Source: Ryuthela nishihirai (Eukaryota > Arthropoda > Arachnida > Araneae > Heptathelidae). Taken from it: DNA of 64,000 nucleotides. Each line of letters begins with the position of its first letter. The stretch's first letter is position 1. The notes beneath the pieces are model-generated. The model saw nothing but the letters and a program-made list of their open reading frames with translations. It did no database searches and was not told the DNA's origin. The position numbers and the translations under genes are program-made. Of the stretch, positions 10,323 to 21,602 are shown piece after piece. The stretch lies in the NCBI GenBank assembly GCA_038380435.1, contig JAWZYU010000005.1:35052001-35116000 (forward strand). Reading direction: 5' to 3'.

Positions 10323-10511
10323 TGTCCTATGGCCGAGTGGTTAGCGCGCTTGGCTACTGATCTAAGGGACCTGGGTTCGAGTCCCGGGTAAGGCATGGAT
10401 GTATGTGTCGCTTTTCTGCTGAGGTCCTGCCATCCTCACAGATCTTCTACTGTTGCATATTAACTGACAGGCTCCTGTCAGACCTCTGTTGCAAGCAGCT
10501 GCTTGAGGGGG

Positions 10512-10543
<32 letters not shown>
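10323..10543 (+). mobile_element. SINE-A, full length with (ATT)n tail
   Basis: Intact A and B boxes and body. The 3' domain is followed by about nine ATT units (10516-10543). It lies directly against the right end of the palindrome at 9153-10326. Confidence 0.85.
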
Positions 10544-11028
10544 TGTACTTTGATAAATAGTCAAAAATTTAAAGTTATTTATTCTGGCGACGAGCGGTTA
10601 GAGTGCTGGCTACAGATCAAAGGAAACTGGATTCTAGTTCCGGATATATAGATATAAGTAGATAGATTTTTTTATTCATTACTCTCAACACCAGTACAGT
10701 TCAATACAAAAAACCGCAACAAAAAACGTACTTTTACATAAATTTTTCCAGTTCAAAAGTTCATACACATGAACTGATTTACACAAATTATATTGTAAAG
10801 TATAAATTATAATCTATTTTATAGGTAGTTTTTTTTTTTAAACAAACAAACGGAACAATATGAAAGAAGTTAATAAATAAGAGAACTCCGCTTGATTCCG
10901 AGCTCGTGTGTGGAGAAGTTGTTCCAACAGTGTTATAAAAATTAAATATTTAAGCTAAAGTTTTATCTCTATAGATATTTCTCTACTTCTTCACGATCCA
11001 CTAACCAATCCCATATTAATCTTTTTAA
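10544..11028. other. AT-rich intergenic
   Basis: Nothing recognisable. Confidence 0.3.
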
Positions 11029-11154
11029 AGCATAGATTTTTTTTATTTGTCTTTCTGCTAGAGTCTCGCCTCAGAGACGTGTATGGAGTATTATACTGAC
11101 CTGCTGCTGTCAGATCTCCGTGGTAAGCAACTGATTGGGGAGTAATTTTTTTAT
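11029..11154 (+). mobile_element. SINE-A fragment, old
   Basis: A diverged body and 3' domain ('tttctgctagagtctcgcc', 'actgacctgctgctgtcag', 'ctccgtggtaagcaactga'). The tRNA head is gone. Confidence 0.5.
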
Positions 11155-11162
11155 TCAAGAAC

Positions 11163-11534
11163 ACGGTCACCGGTAACATACTAGGCTCGTAATCTTCAGT
11201 TCCCAGGTTCGATCCCCATCTGGATCAAAGTTGAGATTTTTCTTCGAAATCTTCCCGCCCTGCCCTTAGTCGATAGGAGACACCGATGGGCTTGGAAAGG
11301 CCGCCGCCTGTCGAATGTGACGTTAAACCGTGGCTTCGTGTGCGGGAGAGCCCTACCCTGTGTACATTAAAGAACATGCTGCAAAGCCTTGACTGAAGAT
11401 TACCATCTGTCTCTAACGTCTTTCCAATGGGTTTCCTCCTCCTCTCAATTCTTTTCTAAGCCCTCAGGGTCCTTGTGACCTGGTTATTTAGCCGAATATG
11501 TACAAAAAAGGGCCTCACAGAGATAAAACAATCC
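11163..11534 (+). mobile_element. SINE-B, diverged copy
   Basis: Almost complete but old. The head has lost the A box, the B box reads ggttcgatccc, and the body keeps 'gacgttaaaccgtgg' and 'acattaaagaacatgct'. Confidence 0.7.
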
Positions 11535-12239
11535 ATTCAAGAACGTATTTCGCTATTTCTTAAAAAAACAAAACATTACAATAGAATAGTGATTTGATCA
11601 TCCAAAATTCCAGATTCTCCAAAATGTTTCTTCTTTTTTTTCACACTGTTGATCGTAATTTTTCATGTAAATCCAATAAATAAACTAGAGCAATTAATGC
11701 TTTCGTTTATACACTGTATGTATATACGTCGTTTTCTTACCTCAGTTCTAGTTTTAATCTGAACGATGTAGAAGAATGCATATCGCCTCTGGCGCATATG
11801 AGAATCTCGTTTTCAAAGAGAATGAAGTTTTTCCTTTACCTACTGTTTCATTCCTTAAAAGTTTTAATTTGAGCTAACGGATCGTGGCTAATAGTAATTT
11901 ATTAGTAATTACACAACATAAAAGTATTCGTCTTTTATTTCTTGAATCTTAAAAGTTGCATTTCCCACACCTCTCTCAAAAAAGGGGATAGATTTTTGTT
12001 GTCGATGGAATGTCTCTTATAAACTACCACTGATTTTTCAAATTTGTACTCTTTACATGCTGTTGGTAAAACTCAATAACATCTCTGCTGTTTCGTACTT
12101 ACTGTCTGTAAAGATATAATATCTGTTGAAACTGCGGGTGTTTGAAAAATGTGAATTATAATTCATTAGTCCAATCAAACTGAAAAAGAGTTTTCTAATT
12201 ATCATTTTCATTGTTTCCAATCGAAACTTTATGACATCA
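11535..12239. other. AT-rich intergenic
   Basis: No gene seen. A 65-codon minus-strand frame at 12053-12250 runs into the repeat below and has no motif. Confidence 0.3.
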
Positions 12240-13072
12240 CATTCCATCACAAAAGTTTCATATTTCTATCATTAATACATCGTTGCAATATTCGTTTGAA
12301 ATTTTGAAATTTTCAATCTTTTTCGTCGTTACTGGGCGTTAATGGAAATTTTTTCACCATTAGTGGGCGCAATTATTGTGTTCGAAAGAATCCGAAAGTG
12401 CGAATCACAATATTTTATCAATTCCTATCTAACCCTAAAATGATTTTTTCATTTATCTCTAAATACAAACAATTATATGCCAAAACAAATAATTGTGTTT
12501 TCCCACTCCCTATTTGTCTAAGAGATTAATTCATTGATCCCAATGGAAACATCTTGATGTTTCCATTGGCAAAATCATATTCCACCAGCAAAATTTAAAA
12601 TTTCTAGCTTAAATACGTCGTTTGCAATATTTGTTTGAAATTTTGGAATTTGCAAATTTTTCCACCGTTAGAGGGCGCAATTTTAGTTTTCGGAAGATTT
12701 AAAAAGCGTGAATCATAATATTTCATAAATTCTTATCTAACCCAAAAATAATTTTTCATTTATCTCTAAAAACAAACAATTATCTGCTAAAATTAAATAG
12801 GTGTGTTTTCCCACCCCCTCTGGGTCTAAGGGGTCAACTCATTGTTGGCAATGGAAACTTCGTTACTTTCACATTCTGCCATCAAAATTTCAAATTTATA
12901 GTATAAATACATCGTTTGCAATATTCGTTTGAAATTTTAGAATTGTTAACTTTTTCCACCACTAGAGGGCATAATTATAACGTTAGAGAGATTCGGAAAG
13001 TGCGTATCGTAATGTTTCATCAATACCTATCCAACACAAGAAATAATTTTTAATCTATCTCTGAAATTTATT
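12240..13072 (+). repeat. Three tandem copies of an approximately 300-340 bp repeat (R1)
   Basis: Copies begin near 12240, 12578 and 12868. Each runs 'cattc-cca-caaaattt', 'tacatcgtttgcaatatt', a 'tagagggcgcaatt' word, 'ggaaagtgcgaatc', 'cctatctaaccc' and 'ttttcccacccc'. They differ by many substitutions, so the array is old. Single copies recur at 18985-19262 (minus) and 28772-28966 (plus), so the unit is dispersed as well as tandem and probably derives from a mobile element. Confidence 0.75.
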
Positions 13073-13081
13073 TATGAAAGT

Positions 13082-13289
13082 TAGATGGCCGAGTGGTTAG
13101 CACGCTTGGCTACTGATCTAAGGGACCTGGATTCGAGCCCCGGATTAGGCATGGATATGTGTGTGTCGTTTTTCTGCTGAGGTCCTGCCATCCTCTCAGA
13201 TCTCCTACTGTGGCATATAAACTGACAGGCTCCTGTCAGACCTCTGTGGCAAGCAGTTGCTTGAGGGGGTATTTATTTATTTTTTTTAG
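13082..13289 (+). mobile_element. SINE-A, nearly full length
   Basis: A box tggccgagtgg is intact and the B box is slightly changed (gattcgagccc). The 3' domain and ATTT tail are present. It lies between the R1 array and a LINE fragment. Confidence 0.8.
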
Positions 13290-13652
13290 ATTGATAAATT
13301 TTTATACTAAATTCGACATTTATTGCAATACTCGGTTTGGTTTCAGAGAAAATAAAAATACTACAAAGGCAATACTTAATGTCACTAATAAAATATATAG
13401 AAGTGTTAATGAAAACAAAAAGAGAGTTGCAGTGTTTCTCGATATTAGCAAAGCATTTGATTCGATGGATCACAAAATTTTGTTACGTAAGTTAAAATAA
13501 TAGTGCAATAAGATGCATTGCATATCAATGGTTCAAAAACTATTTATCAAACAGAAAACAAGAAGTTTATATTAGCACTCAATTCAGTAATTATCTAAAT
13601 GTTAAGAAGGGAGTACCTCAGGGTTCTGTCCTGAGACCAATTTTATTCCAAT
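13290..13652 (+). pseudogene. LINE reverse transcriptase fragment (CR1/Jockey-like)
   Basis: Three reading-frame blocks give reverse transcriptase signatures in order: GFRENKNTTKAIL, then AVFLDISKAFDSMDHKILL (the D of FLDISKAFD is the first catalytic aspartate), then after a stop WFKNYLSNRKQEVYI and KKGVPQGSVL. The YADD/FADD motif and everything beyond are missing, because the fragment ends where the Tigger element begins. It is a dead 5'- and 3'-truncated copy. Confidence 0.8.
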
Positions 13653-13660
13653 TTAATACA

Positions 13661-16421
13661 CCCAATTCTGTTTTTACACGGTAGATAGGTTCCCGAAAAA
13701 ACCGTGCAAAATAAAAACCGTGTAAAAAAAAATACAGTGCATATGAAAAAATAGAAGATTGGTTCCAGACGTGAAAACCCAGTAAAAATAATAAGTTTTT
13801 TTTTCAAACAAATCATATCAAAATCTTTAATTAAATCTTTATTTGATTTTTATTCATTTAAACACATTTTTTATTTTATAAACTTATAAAGATAATTATA
13901 TGCACATATAATAAAATACATATATAAAGTAAATTATCCTTCATAAAGAAAATAATGTCACTAATCGAAGAATACAAAAGTGCAAAAAAAGATGACTTAC
14001 GTATGCTTATTAACTAGAAGTTATTCGTTGTCACTTTCTGACGATAGACGCATTCGTTTGCGTAAGATTGGAATTAAATCGCTTTCGTCGCTTGAAACAT
14101 TTGGCCGTCGTGTTCTTACTCCAATGGTGAAATGCTCTCTGTGGCATGGGGAACCAAATTATCATTTGTTTCCAGTGATTCTGAAGTTTGATCAGTTTTG
14201 ACAACAAATTCTGTGATCAATAGTTGAGATCCAGCTTTGACTAGATCTTTGTATAATTCTTGATAACGCGCCATATATGACTTCAGTTCACGTTTGAACC
14301 GCTCAGATCGTTCGACAATGGGATCATGTGTAAGAAAATGACTTTCCAATTTACTAGCCATTTGAAGCCCTTCTTTAATTAAACCTGTAGTGAGTGGAAC
14401 CTCTTCATCACCATCACTTTTTTCTTTTTCATCAGGAATCTCAAGGACAACTTCTATTATTTCATCTTCGCTAAGAGCTTTGTCAACCAGCAATTCGTAT
14501 TAATATCTGCAAACGATAAATCATCGAATCCTTCTCCACCAACTGCATGTACTAAAGTGATGATATTAGGATATTCAGTCGTATTTGGGGGTACAGAATT
14601 TTTGCTTTTTACGCATTCTGGCCAAATAGTTTTCCAGCATGCGTTTAAAGTTGATGGTTTCAATTCTGATAACGTCAATCCAGTATGTCTGATAGAATCG
14701 AAAATCGAAAATTTCTTCCACAAACTAATAACTGATAATGTTTTATCCTTATCTAGTTTATCCAAAATGTATTGGAATGTTCGTCTTACGTAGTAAGTTT
14801 TAAATGTTATATTTATTCCCTGGTCTAGTGGTTGTATTAATGATGTCGTATAAGGCGGCAGAACACAAAACTGCACATTTGGGTGTTCCAAAACAGGATG
14901 GCCAGGCGAATTGTTTATAATCAATAGTACTTTAAATTCTAGATTTTTTTCCCTTCAAATAGCGTTTAACTTCTGGAACAAAACATTTATGGAACCATTC
15001 ATTAAATTTTTTTTTGGTAGCCCACGCTTTTTTGTTTGCCATCCAATACACTCGCAATTTATTCAAATCTACACCTTTCATTGACCGTGGTCTTAGGGAT
15101 CGATTGATGAGCAGCAGTTTTAACATATGATCTCCTGAAGCGTTGCTGCAAAATAGAAAGGCCACACGATACTTAACTGCTTCAAAGCCACCAACAGTTT
15201 TTTGCGATATTGTTACGTAGGTTCTATTTGTCATTTTTTCCCAAAAAAGACCAGTTTCATTTGCATTCCGAACTTGATCAGGAGTGTGTCCACCATCTTT
15301 AATGATTTGGGCTAATTTTGGACAAAATTTATTAGCAGCCGGCTCATTTGCAGATGCAACTTCATCTTTTATCTTTACATTATGAAACGTGTGTCTTTGA
15401 AGAAATCTTGCAAGCCAACCTGTACTTGCAGAAAATTTATAATTTTTGTTTAATTTTTTTTTTGTTTAATTTTGGTTCTATTTCTTGTATCTGCTTATAT
15501 GAATCTGTTTTTTTTTTGTAATGCCATCTGTTTGATGGTATTTCCGTCTAGAAGTATTCCTTTTCGCGAGTTATCTTCTATCCACATTACTAGTGCCTTT
15601 TCCATCTTTACTTTTACATCTCTCGTGTACGATGACAACTTAATGCTCAATTTTGTTCCAGAAAGCACGGATTTTCTAATAGCATCTTCATTTATCTTGA
15701 TTGTTTTTACAGTAGCTTCGTTCAAACCAAAATATTTACCTATAGATGTTGAACCTTCTCCAGTTGCAAGACGATATAAAATTTGAATCTTAGTACCAAA
15801 AAGAGATAGCTTTCCTTTTCTACAGTTGAATTATCCGACATCGTGGAAAGGCTTACGAAAAATATTTTAACTTTAGTTAATAAATCACACAAAACACAAA
15901 ACTTCAAAAAACAAAACAATTTTCTTTTCGATTTCTTCTATTAAACATATAAACGCTTTTAACTTTAAACACGAAATGAGAGACCAAGACTAACGTATGT
16001 ATTGAAGATAAAATTGAGGGAAATTCCCGGACCTCAATGCTGCCACTTTACACATTCTAGTTCCTAGAATGGAAATTTGGAACTAGTTTTCTACAAAAAC
16101 TAGTTCCAAATGAACTAGTTTTTGCACAATTTTCCCATAAAATAGAGAATAAAATAGAGAAAACTTGTTGTGTAGTTATGCTAGTGTAGTTTTTATTTTG
16201 GGGATTTTAGTGCACAAAATGTGTATCTATAGTATATTCTCAAAGTTAAAATACTTCGAAAAATGTGATCATAAAAGCGGTATCTTTGTTATAAATGTAA
16301 ATTCTACGAATTTTTTCTTGAATAAGAATATTTTTTCAGAATTAAATTCAAATTGAGTGTTTTAAAAAAGCGCCCTTTGAACAATATTAGATCAAAATAA
16401 ATCGTGTAAAAAGAGAATTGG
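13661..16421 (-). mobile_element. Tigger/pogo-type DNA transposon, decayed
   Basis: Terminal inverted repeats 'ccaattctgtttttacacg' (13662-13680) and its near-complement at 16403-16421 flank a minus-strand transposase relic. A TA lies just outside the left end, as expected for the group. An inner palindrome ('ggaactagttt' and its inverse, about 16068-16115) lies near the transposase 5' end. A second partial terminus-like word (gaaattctctttttacg) at 16421-16437 suggests another element once abutted it. Confidence 0.75.
14116..15843 (-). pseudogene. Tigger (TIGD1-like) transposase pseudogene
   Basis: Minus strand from an ATG near 15843. A CENP-B-type helix-turn-helix region comes first (LYRLATGEGSTSIGKYFGLN, then EALVMWIED-like). 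The DDE domain follows in three pieces: NETGLFW with KMTNRTY, then SPGHPVLEHPNV with LPPYTTSLIQPLDQG, then an acidic C-terminal tail. Related active enzymes have Asp before ETGLFW and before N-PGHP; here both codons give Asn, so two of three catalytic acids are lost. Frameshifts or stops fall near 15780, 15480, 14930 and 14490. The family cuts and pastes DNA at TA sites. Confidence 0.8.
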
Positions 16422-16437
16422 AAATTCTCTTTTTACG

Positions 16438-16713
16438 TTAGCCGTGTCCCCGTGTGCGGGAGAGTTAAGCCGTGTCCCCGTGTGCGGGAGAGCCATACTC
16501 TGTGCACGTTAAAGAACACGCTGGATGGCCTTGACGGGAGGCTACCATCTGTCTCCCAACAGCTGTTCCAGTGGGCTACCATCTGTCTCCCAACAACTGT
16601 TCCAGTGGGTCCCCTCCCCCAACCTTCTCTGAGCCTTCGGGGTCCATGTGACCTGGCCATTTAGCCCATGGTGTGCAAAAAAGTGCCGCTCAGAGCTAAA
16701 ACAACCCAACCCT
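16438..16713 (+). mobile_element. SINE-B, 5'-truncated, with two internal duplications
   Basis: Lacks the tRNA head. Two blocks are tandemly doubled: the 'gttaagccgtgtccccgtg' block at 16438-16492 and the 'ggctaccatctgtctcccaa' block at about 16538-16607. Other copies have each block once. Confidence 0.75.
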
Positions 16714-16715
16714 GC

Positions 16716-16828
16716 TGAGACGGGCCCCGGAGAAGGTCCGATGCCCGAATCAGCAACTGTGTCTTTTGTTCTGTCGTGTTTCTGTTGAGGTCTTGTTTTC
16801 CGTACAGATCTTCTGTATGACGTATTCT
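16716..16828 (+). mobile_element. SINE-A-like fragment, old
   Basis: Contains 'gtcgtgtttctgttgaggtc' and 'cagatcttctgtatgacgta', which match the SINE-A body. The head is not recognisable. Confidence 0.35.
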
Positions 16829-17176
16829 AGTTTTTCTTATTTTTTTATTTAGAATTTTCAGTATGAACATTTTGATGGTGCTCTTAAGTATTGATGGTTT
16901 TATATATTCATTAAAAAAACGTCTTTGAGCAAAATAAACACTGTGGTCTTTATAAACCATTTCTGTGAAATATAAACGTAAAGCCACACTGCACATATGA
17001 ATCCTGGTAATAACGGTTTTTTGACATGGTAAATCGCCATAAACAGATAGATACATGCATACATTGGTGGAAAAAAATTCTGAACACACACCTGTATTTT
17101 GCATGTTTCTCTAGTTTATACTGATTTCAAGACAAAGAATTATTATATATCATATTTTTTGTCATTCGTTCTAAAG

Positions 17177-17507
17177 CAGGCGTGTCTAACCCGCGGGTCG
17201 CATGCTGCCCTGAACAGCTAGTAATGCGACACACAAAATCGTAAAGTTTACGTGTTTACGAGGTAAGCTTTCAATATGATTATGTGATTTTCAGCGAGTT
17301 TTTGATATCCCACTAGTTTTATGTTGCCCTTTTTTAATTTTATAATAAAACATAAGAAAATAAATGAAGTTTTATTATTCACTTACATTAGTTATATTAT
17401 ATATTTTATGTGCGGCCCAAAACAATTCATATTTACTCAATGTGACCCAGGGAAGTCAAATCTTCACTCAATGTGGCCCAGGGAAGTCAAAAGGTTGGAC
17501 ACGACTG
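17177..17507. mobile_element. Short hAT-type element with 8-bp target duplication
   Basis: Ends 'caggcgtgtctaac' and 'gttggacacgactg' are inverted. The exact 8-bp repeat ttctaaag flanks it (17169-17176 and 17508-17515), as hAT transposition produces. Near the 3' end a 'tgtggcccagggaagtcaa' block is doubled. There is no transposase, so it is non-autonomous. Confidence 0.85.
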
Positions 17508-17744
17508 TTCTAAAGTAATTTCATGCTAATTTCAAAACTGTTTTCAGTTTTTAAACATCAATAAAGAGAAGTTAAAATTTCGCGAAATATTTCATTTTAG
17601 TTTTATTTGAATCATTATAGACAGTTGTTACGCGTGTTAACAGAATATTAAACATTTTAAAATCAATAATTTGATAGCCTACTTTAATGTCCACTACATC
17701 TTTTTAGCATGGAAGGCACCAATTTCATAAGCTGTTTTTCTATA

Positions 17745-17960
17745 ATAAATAAATAAGAAATAAATAAAAAAAACCTCAAGCAGCTGCTTGCCACAGAGGT
17801 CTGACAGGAGCCTGTCAGTTTATATGCCACAGTAGAAGGTCTGAGAGGATGGCAGGACCTCAGCAAAAAAACGACACAAACAGCCATGCCTTACCCGGGG
17901 CTCGAACCCAGGTCCCTTATATCAGTAGTCAACGCGCTAACCACTCGGCCATGGGACGGC
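17745..17960 (-). mobile_element. SINE-A, full length
   Basis: Minus strand, with intact A box, B box and 3' domain and an AAAT-type tail to the left. The anticodon arm carries small changes ('cttatatcagtagtcaacg'). Confidence 0.85.
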
Positions 17961-17984
17961 TAATGTGGTTAAAAAGGAAAACAA

Positions 17985-18345
17985 AGACTCAATTAACTCA
18001 CGCATTTTGTAAGTCTTTTCTTGGATATTTCATAATTTAGTTTGTACCATAACTTCTTGATAGGATTAAGTTCCGGAGACTGTCCAGGCCATTCCATCCC
18101 TTTTAATGGTATTATCTGCTAACTACTTCTTAACAACCTCCACACGGTGATAGTTATATCATTCTGAAAAATCCAAGGTTCATCCACAAAAAAAAAGATC
18201 CATTGCTGTTGGCAATAATTTCGTTTTCAATGTTTCGATGAAGTGCTTAGCTTTCGTCGTTCCTTTCACAATATGTAGCCTTCCAACATTTCGACAGGAA
18301 ATTCAATTCTGCACCATCACTTTGATTGGATGTTTGACATCATGA
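17985..18345 (-). pseudogene. Tc1-like transposase fragment
   Basis: Minus-strand frames give NVGRLHIVKGTTKAKHFI, then WIFQNDI (counterpart of WIFQQDNA, which holds the second catalytic Asp), then EWPGQSPELNPIKKLWY (third acid, Glu for Asp). Stops interrupt it, and the N-terminal half and the inverted repeats are missing. Confidence 0.75.
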
Positions 18346-18361
18346 CTTTGATTGGATGTTG

Positions 18362-18477
18362 AACAAAAATTTATAAACAAATAGTATTATGACGAAAATT
18401 GATAAACAAATAGTATTTTGACAAAAATTGATAAACAAATAATATTTTGACAAAAATTGATAAACAAATAGTATTGT
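18362..18477 (+). repeat. Minisatellite, 29 bp x 4
   Basis: Four head-to-tail units of 'gacaaaaattgataaacaaa' plus 9 bp, period exactly 29, diverging only at a few bases. Confidence 0.85.
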
Positions 18478-18589
18478 GGTGAAAACTGCTAGAAAATATA
18501 TTTTTTAATAAGTGTCGTATAGTTTCCTCAATAAATAATGGTCACCGTATAAATGACCAAATCAACGTAGTTTTTCCATGTACAAGATT

Positions 18590-18712
18590 CTACTCAATGG
18601 TGGGTGATGACTCCTTCGTCTAACGTCATCATTATTTATATAGACAAACCACTTAATGCCAAAGATATTGCTCCAGCGATTAGAATCATCATCGAAGTTG
18701 CAAGAAATAGTG
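18590..18712 (-). mobile_element. LINE 3' region fragment
   Basis: Resembles the 3' coding region of the minus-strand LINE at 22.7-26.3 kb: 'actcctt-gtctaacgtcatc' and 'aaccacttaatgccaaagat' match 23008-23075. Confidence 0.55.
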
Positions 18713-18984
18713 CAAAGTACAATTAATGGCTTAAACATTTGTCGGTTATTAATAATAGAAAATATTTCGTTTTAAACATTGAATTTAACCAAAAATATTT
18801 TTGTAATAACGAAAATATCAAATAACCACTTCAGACAAATACACAAAGAACCTTCGAAAAAAAAAACGGACTAGCGCTCTATAAGGCTTTATGCCACTTA
18901 TATTTTTAGCTCGTTTAAAAAAAACAGAGCTCATATTTTCACTTTGCCGTTTATCTATCCTAATGCAGATATCAATCTTTTTGC

Positions 18985-19262
18985 TTTCGGAGATAAATAT
19001 TTTTGGGTTGGATAGATATTGATAGAATATTATTACCCTTCGCATTTTCCGATCTGCTAATATACTTAATAGCGCTCTCTAGTGGTGGAAAAGGCTGGAA
19101 ATGTAATAAACGAATATTCCAAATGATTAATTTATTAGAAATTTTCTGATTTTCGTGGCAAGGTGGGGTGGCCAAGAAGTTGAAATTGGCAGTAATGATT
19201 TGCTCCCATCCCCCTGGGGGGTGATAACATTTTTCTTTTAAGAGATAAATGAAAAACTAATT
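18985..19262 (-). repeat. R1 dispersed repeat, single copy
   Basis: Minus-strand copy of the 12240-13072 unit, recognised by 'tttttgggttggatagatat', the 'ctctagtggtgg' core and 'ccatccccctgggg'. Confidence 0.7.
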
Positions 19263-19696
19263 TATGTTCCATGGGTACAAATGAAATATTGTTATTTGCA
19301 TATTCTCAATCATCTGTTAGTTACAATATTCGCTGTAAACGGAAAATAAAAACTTCGCTCTCTTTGGAAACGCGCATACCATATTCGCTAGAGTTCATAC
19401 GTTATTCTTCTACTTATAATATTTATTTGCCATTCAACCTTCATTTTTTATAAAAAAAAAACAATGTATTTATGAAATTAACATAAAATGAACAACAATA
19501 CGGTTGCTTGTTCTCAACCGTCTCTATACAATCCAATGAAATTTTAGATTGGACACTGTCTGATGACTATCACGATTAAGCAAGGTAAGATGAGTACATA
19601 CTAGCGTATACCTACTCGTATGTGCGATGCCAAAAGTGTGCTCACGCTTATCAAGCAATGCTACATAGCCGAATACATTCACGCATATGTCAGATT
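19263..19696. other. AT-rich intergenic
   Basis: Nothing recognisable. Confidence 0.3.
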
Positions 19697-19708
19697 TCTG
19701 TCTATAAA

Positions 19709-20095
19709 GGGGCGGTGGTGGCTCAGTCGCTAGCGCGCCAGACTCGTAATCTGTAGTTCCCAGGTTCGAGTCCCAGCTGGGTCAGCGTTGAGATTTATCT
19801 CCGCAAAATTCCCCGCCCTGCCCACGGTCAGTAGGGGACACCGATGGGTTTGGAAAGGCCGCCGCCCGTCGGATGGGACGTTAAGCCGTGGCGCCGTGTG
19901 CGGGAGAGCCATATCCTGTGCACGTTAAAGAACACGCTGGATGGCTTGACGGGAGGCTACCATCTGTCTCCCAACAGCTGTTCCAGTGGGTCCCATCCCT
20001 CAACTTTCTCTGAGCATATGGGGTCCATGTGACCTGGCCATTTAGCCCATGGTGTGCAAAAAGTGCCGCTCAGAGGTAAAACAACCCAACCCAAA
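19709..20095 (+). mobile_element. SINE-B, full length, with 12-bp target duplication
   Basis: Complete copy flanked by tctgtctataaa at 19697-19708 and 20097-20108. The anticodon stem is perfect here (caga/tctg around ctcgtaa), which is why I call the head tRNA-Thr(CGT)-like. Confidence 0.9.
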
Positions 20096-20121
20096 TCTGT
20101 CTATAAAATCAGCTTGAATTT

Positions 20122-20486
20122 GGGTGGGTGTTGGCTCAGTCTGCTGAGCTCCAGAATCATAAGCTGATGTTCCCAGTTTCGAGGCCAACCTGGGCCAGCC
20201 TAGAGATTTATCTCCTCTAAACCCCCACATTTTCTTCAGTCATAAAGGGGACACCGATGAACTTCGAAAGGCTACCATCCTTCGGATGGAACGTTAAGCA
20301 GTGGCCCCCTGTGTAGGAGATCCATACCCTTTGCACATTAAAGAACACGCTGGATGTCCTTGATGAGAGGTTACCGCCTGTCTCGTAACAGCTGTCCAGT
20401 GGATCTCTTCCCCCCAACCTTCTCTGAGCCTTCTTGTGACCTGGCTGTTATGTAAAAAATGTGGTTCAAAGGTCAAACAACAACCA
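20122..20486 (+). mobile_element. SINE-B, older subfamily
   Basis: Follows the previous copy after the target duplication. The head is 'gtgttggctcagtctgctga', with the same body words but about a quarter of positions changed. It was probably the pre-existing element beside which the younger SINE-B landed. Confidence 0.75.
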
Positions 20487-20544
20487 GTTTAAATTACATC
20501 GTGTAAGTTCATTTGCGGCTTTTCCTTTGAACATAAATTTTATC

Positions 20545-20820
20545 GAGTATTTCGTTTATCCCTAGTTAGGAATCTTTGTTTAGGGGGATGTGGTCACCTT
20601 CAAATTATTATCCTTTTGACTTTATACACATGAATTCCAATATCTCTGCTATACCTGTACACATTGCTGGAAATCCTTTTCTGAAAGTCCTTTCGGTACT
20701 GCTGTGATATTTTCTTTAACATCTTCGGTTGATTCGAAATAAGATCCTTTCAAAGTGTTTTATAAACACGAAAAAGTCACGTAGTGCAAAATCAGGTGAG
20801 TATGGTGGATGTTCTAATAT
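20545..20820 (-). pseudogene. mariner-type transposase C-terminal fragment
   Basis: Minus strand reads HPPYSPDFALRDFFVF (mariner signature HPPYSPDLAP-DFFLF, with the third catalytic Asp) and, after a frameshift, GSYFESTEDVKENI and SEKDFQQC. The N-terminal domain and inverted repeats are absent. Confidence 0.75.
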
Positions 20821-20834
20821 TAATGGTTGATTTT

Positions 20835-21030
20835 GGTCAAAAATTGCTTGACCTTGAGAATAGGAGGATAGTTAGTATTTCACTCATCTTCAAAAAAATT
20901 TTAAAGCCTGTAAAACCGAAGACGAAATGTTATACTGCATTGGACATCCAGTCTCTTGCATTTTACATTCTCTCCCCTTCTACATCCCCACCCCCCATCA
21001 ATTTTTTTTCTAGATCCGGGACTGTATCTG
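20835..21030 (-). repeat. R2 dispersed repeat
   Basis: Matches 33745-34012 and 59255-59500 in inverse orientation ('gcagtataacattt', a long purine-rich run, 'ctagatcc.g'). It is an unnamed interspersed repeat, possibly a non-autonomous DNA element. Confidence 0.55.
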
Positions 21031-21602
21031 GATAATGGATTAACTGCTCCCTTACGCAAAGGAATGGCTATACATCAAAGGAACTCATCAACACTAGAAT
21101 CAGTCACAAGTATCGGCTTGAAAATGATGGACGATGTCCGTATCCTAGACAAATCCTGCATGGAAGTATCCAAAGTTGAACAATATGCTGATGCTTTTAT
21201 TATCAGGGTCTGCTGTTGATTGCACTATCAAGTAACAACGATATTGAGAAAGTACGGACCGAATTGAGACTGTATTCAACAGCGAATTGATTTTGACTTC
21301 CGATTCCTCCTGCTGAAATTCTCTAATCATGTTTTGGGCTATGCAATTCCATAATTACATTATTTTTTTTAATATTCTCATCTCTGGTGGTTAGTCATGC
21401 TCTTTTTATTCTGTTCTTCTCCTTGATCGTGTCGATTATGCAGCTTAGGAAAGAAATACAGTTTTCGTGTATGATGATATTCTTGCTAGCTTCCGGCTAC
21501 TGAAGAGTGTTATAAAATTTAAAGATATCTCTCTTGAGCTGATGCCCAGGTTTTGACGTTGATCTTCTATAATCCAATTTCCAATGAATTCCAGTTCTCC
21601 TA
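21031..21602. other. Unassigned stretch with an 87-codon open frame
   Basis: A plus-strand frame runs to 21219 and from about 21030 reads LTAPLRKGMAIHQRNSSTLE and more, hydrophilic and without a domain I know. It follows 'ttttttttctag', which could be an acceptor but is also the R2 terminus. Left undecided. Confidence 0.2.

Larger units (their letters stand above)
9153..10326. mobile_element. Palindromic DNA transposon (MITE-like)
   Basis: The outer ends are inverted copies: 'gtcccaaaacaac' near 9160 and its complement near 10308, followed by 'aatatttttact'. The next segments, 9411-9533 and 10165-10283, are also inverted ('aacactgttt', 'tactgtctcgtaaccatgac', 'tctcgcagtgttctat'). The left arm is split by a SINE-A, and the right arm shows the empty site. 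The interior has no transposase I can recognise; the 83-codon minus-strand frame at 9506-9757 lies mostly in the arm. The 'gtcccaaaa' terminus resembles Tc1/mariner-type ends, which is inference. Confidence 0.6.

Noticed and set aside
16661..17104. 147-codon minus-strand frame
   Set aside because: The C-terminal part is SINE-B antisense and the rest is low-complexity AT-rich sequence with no motif.
21030..21219. Exon following 'ttttttttctag'
   Set aside because: The apparent acceptor is the end of an R2 repeat copy, and no donor or known domain supports the frame. Left as unassigned.
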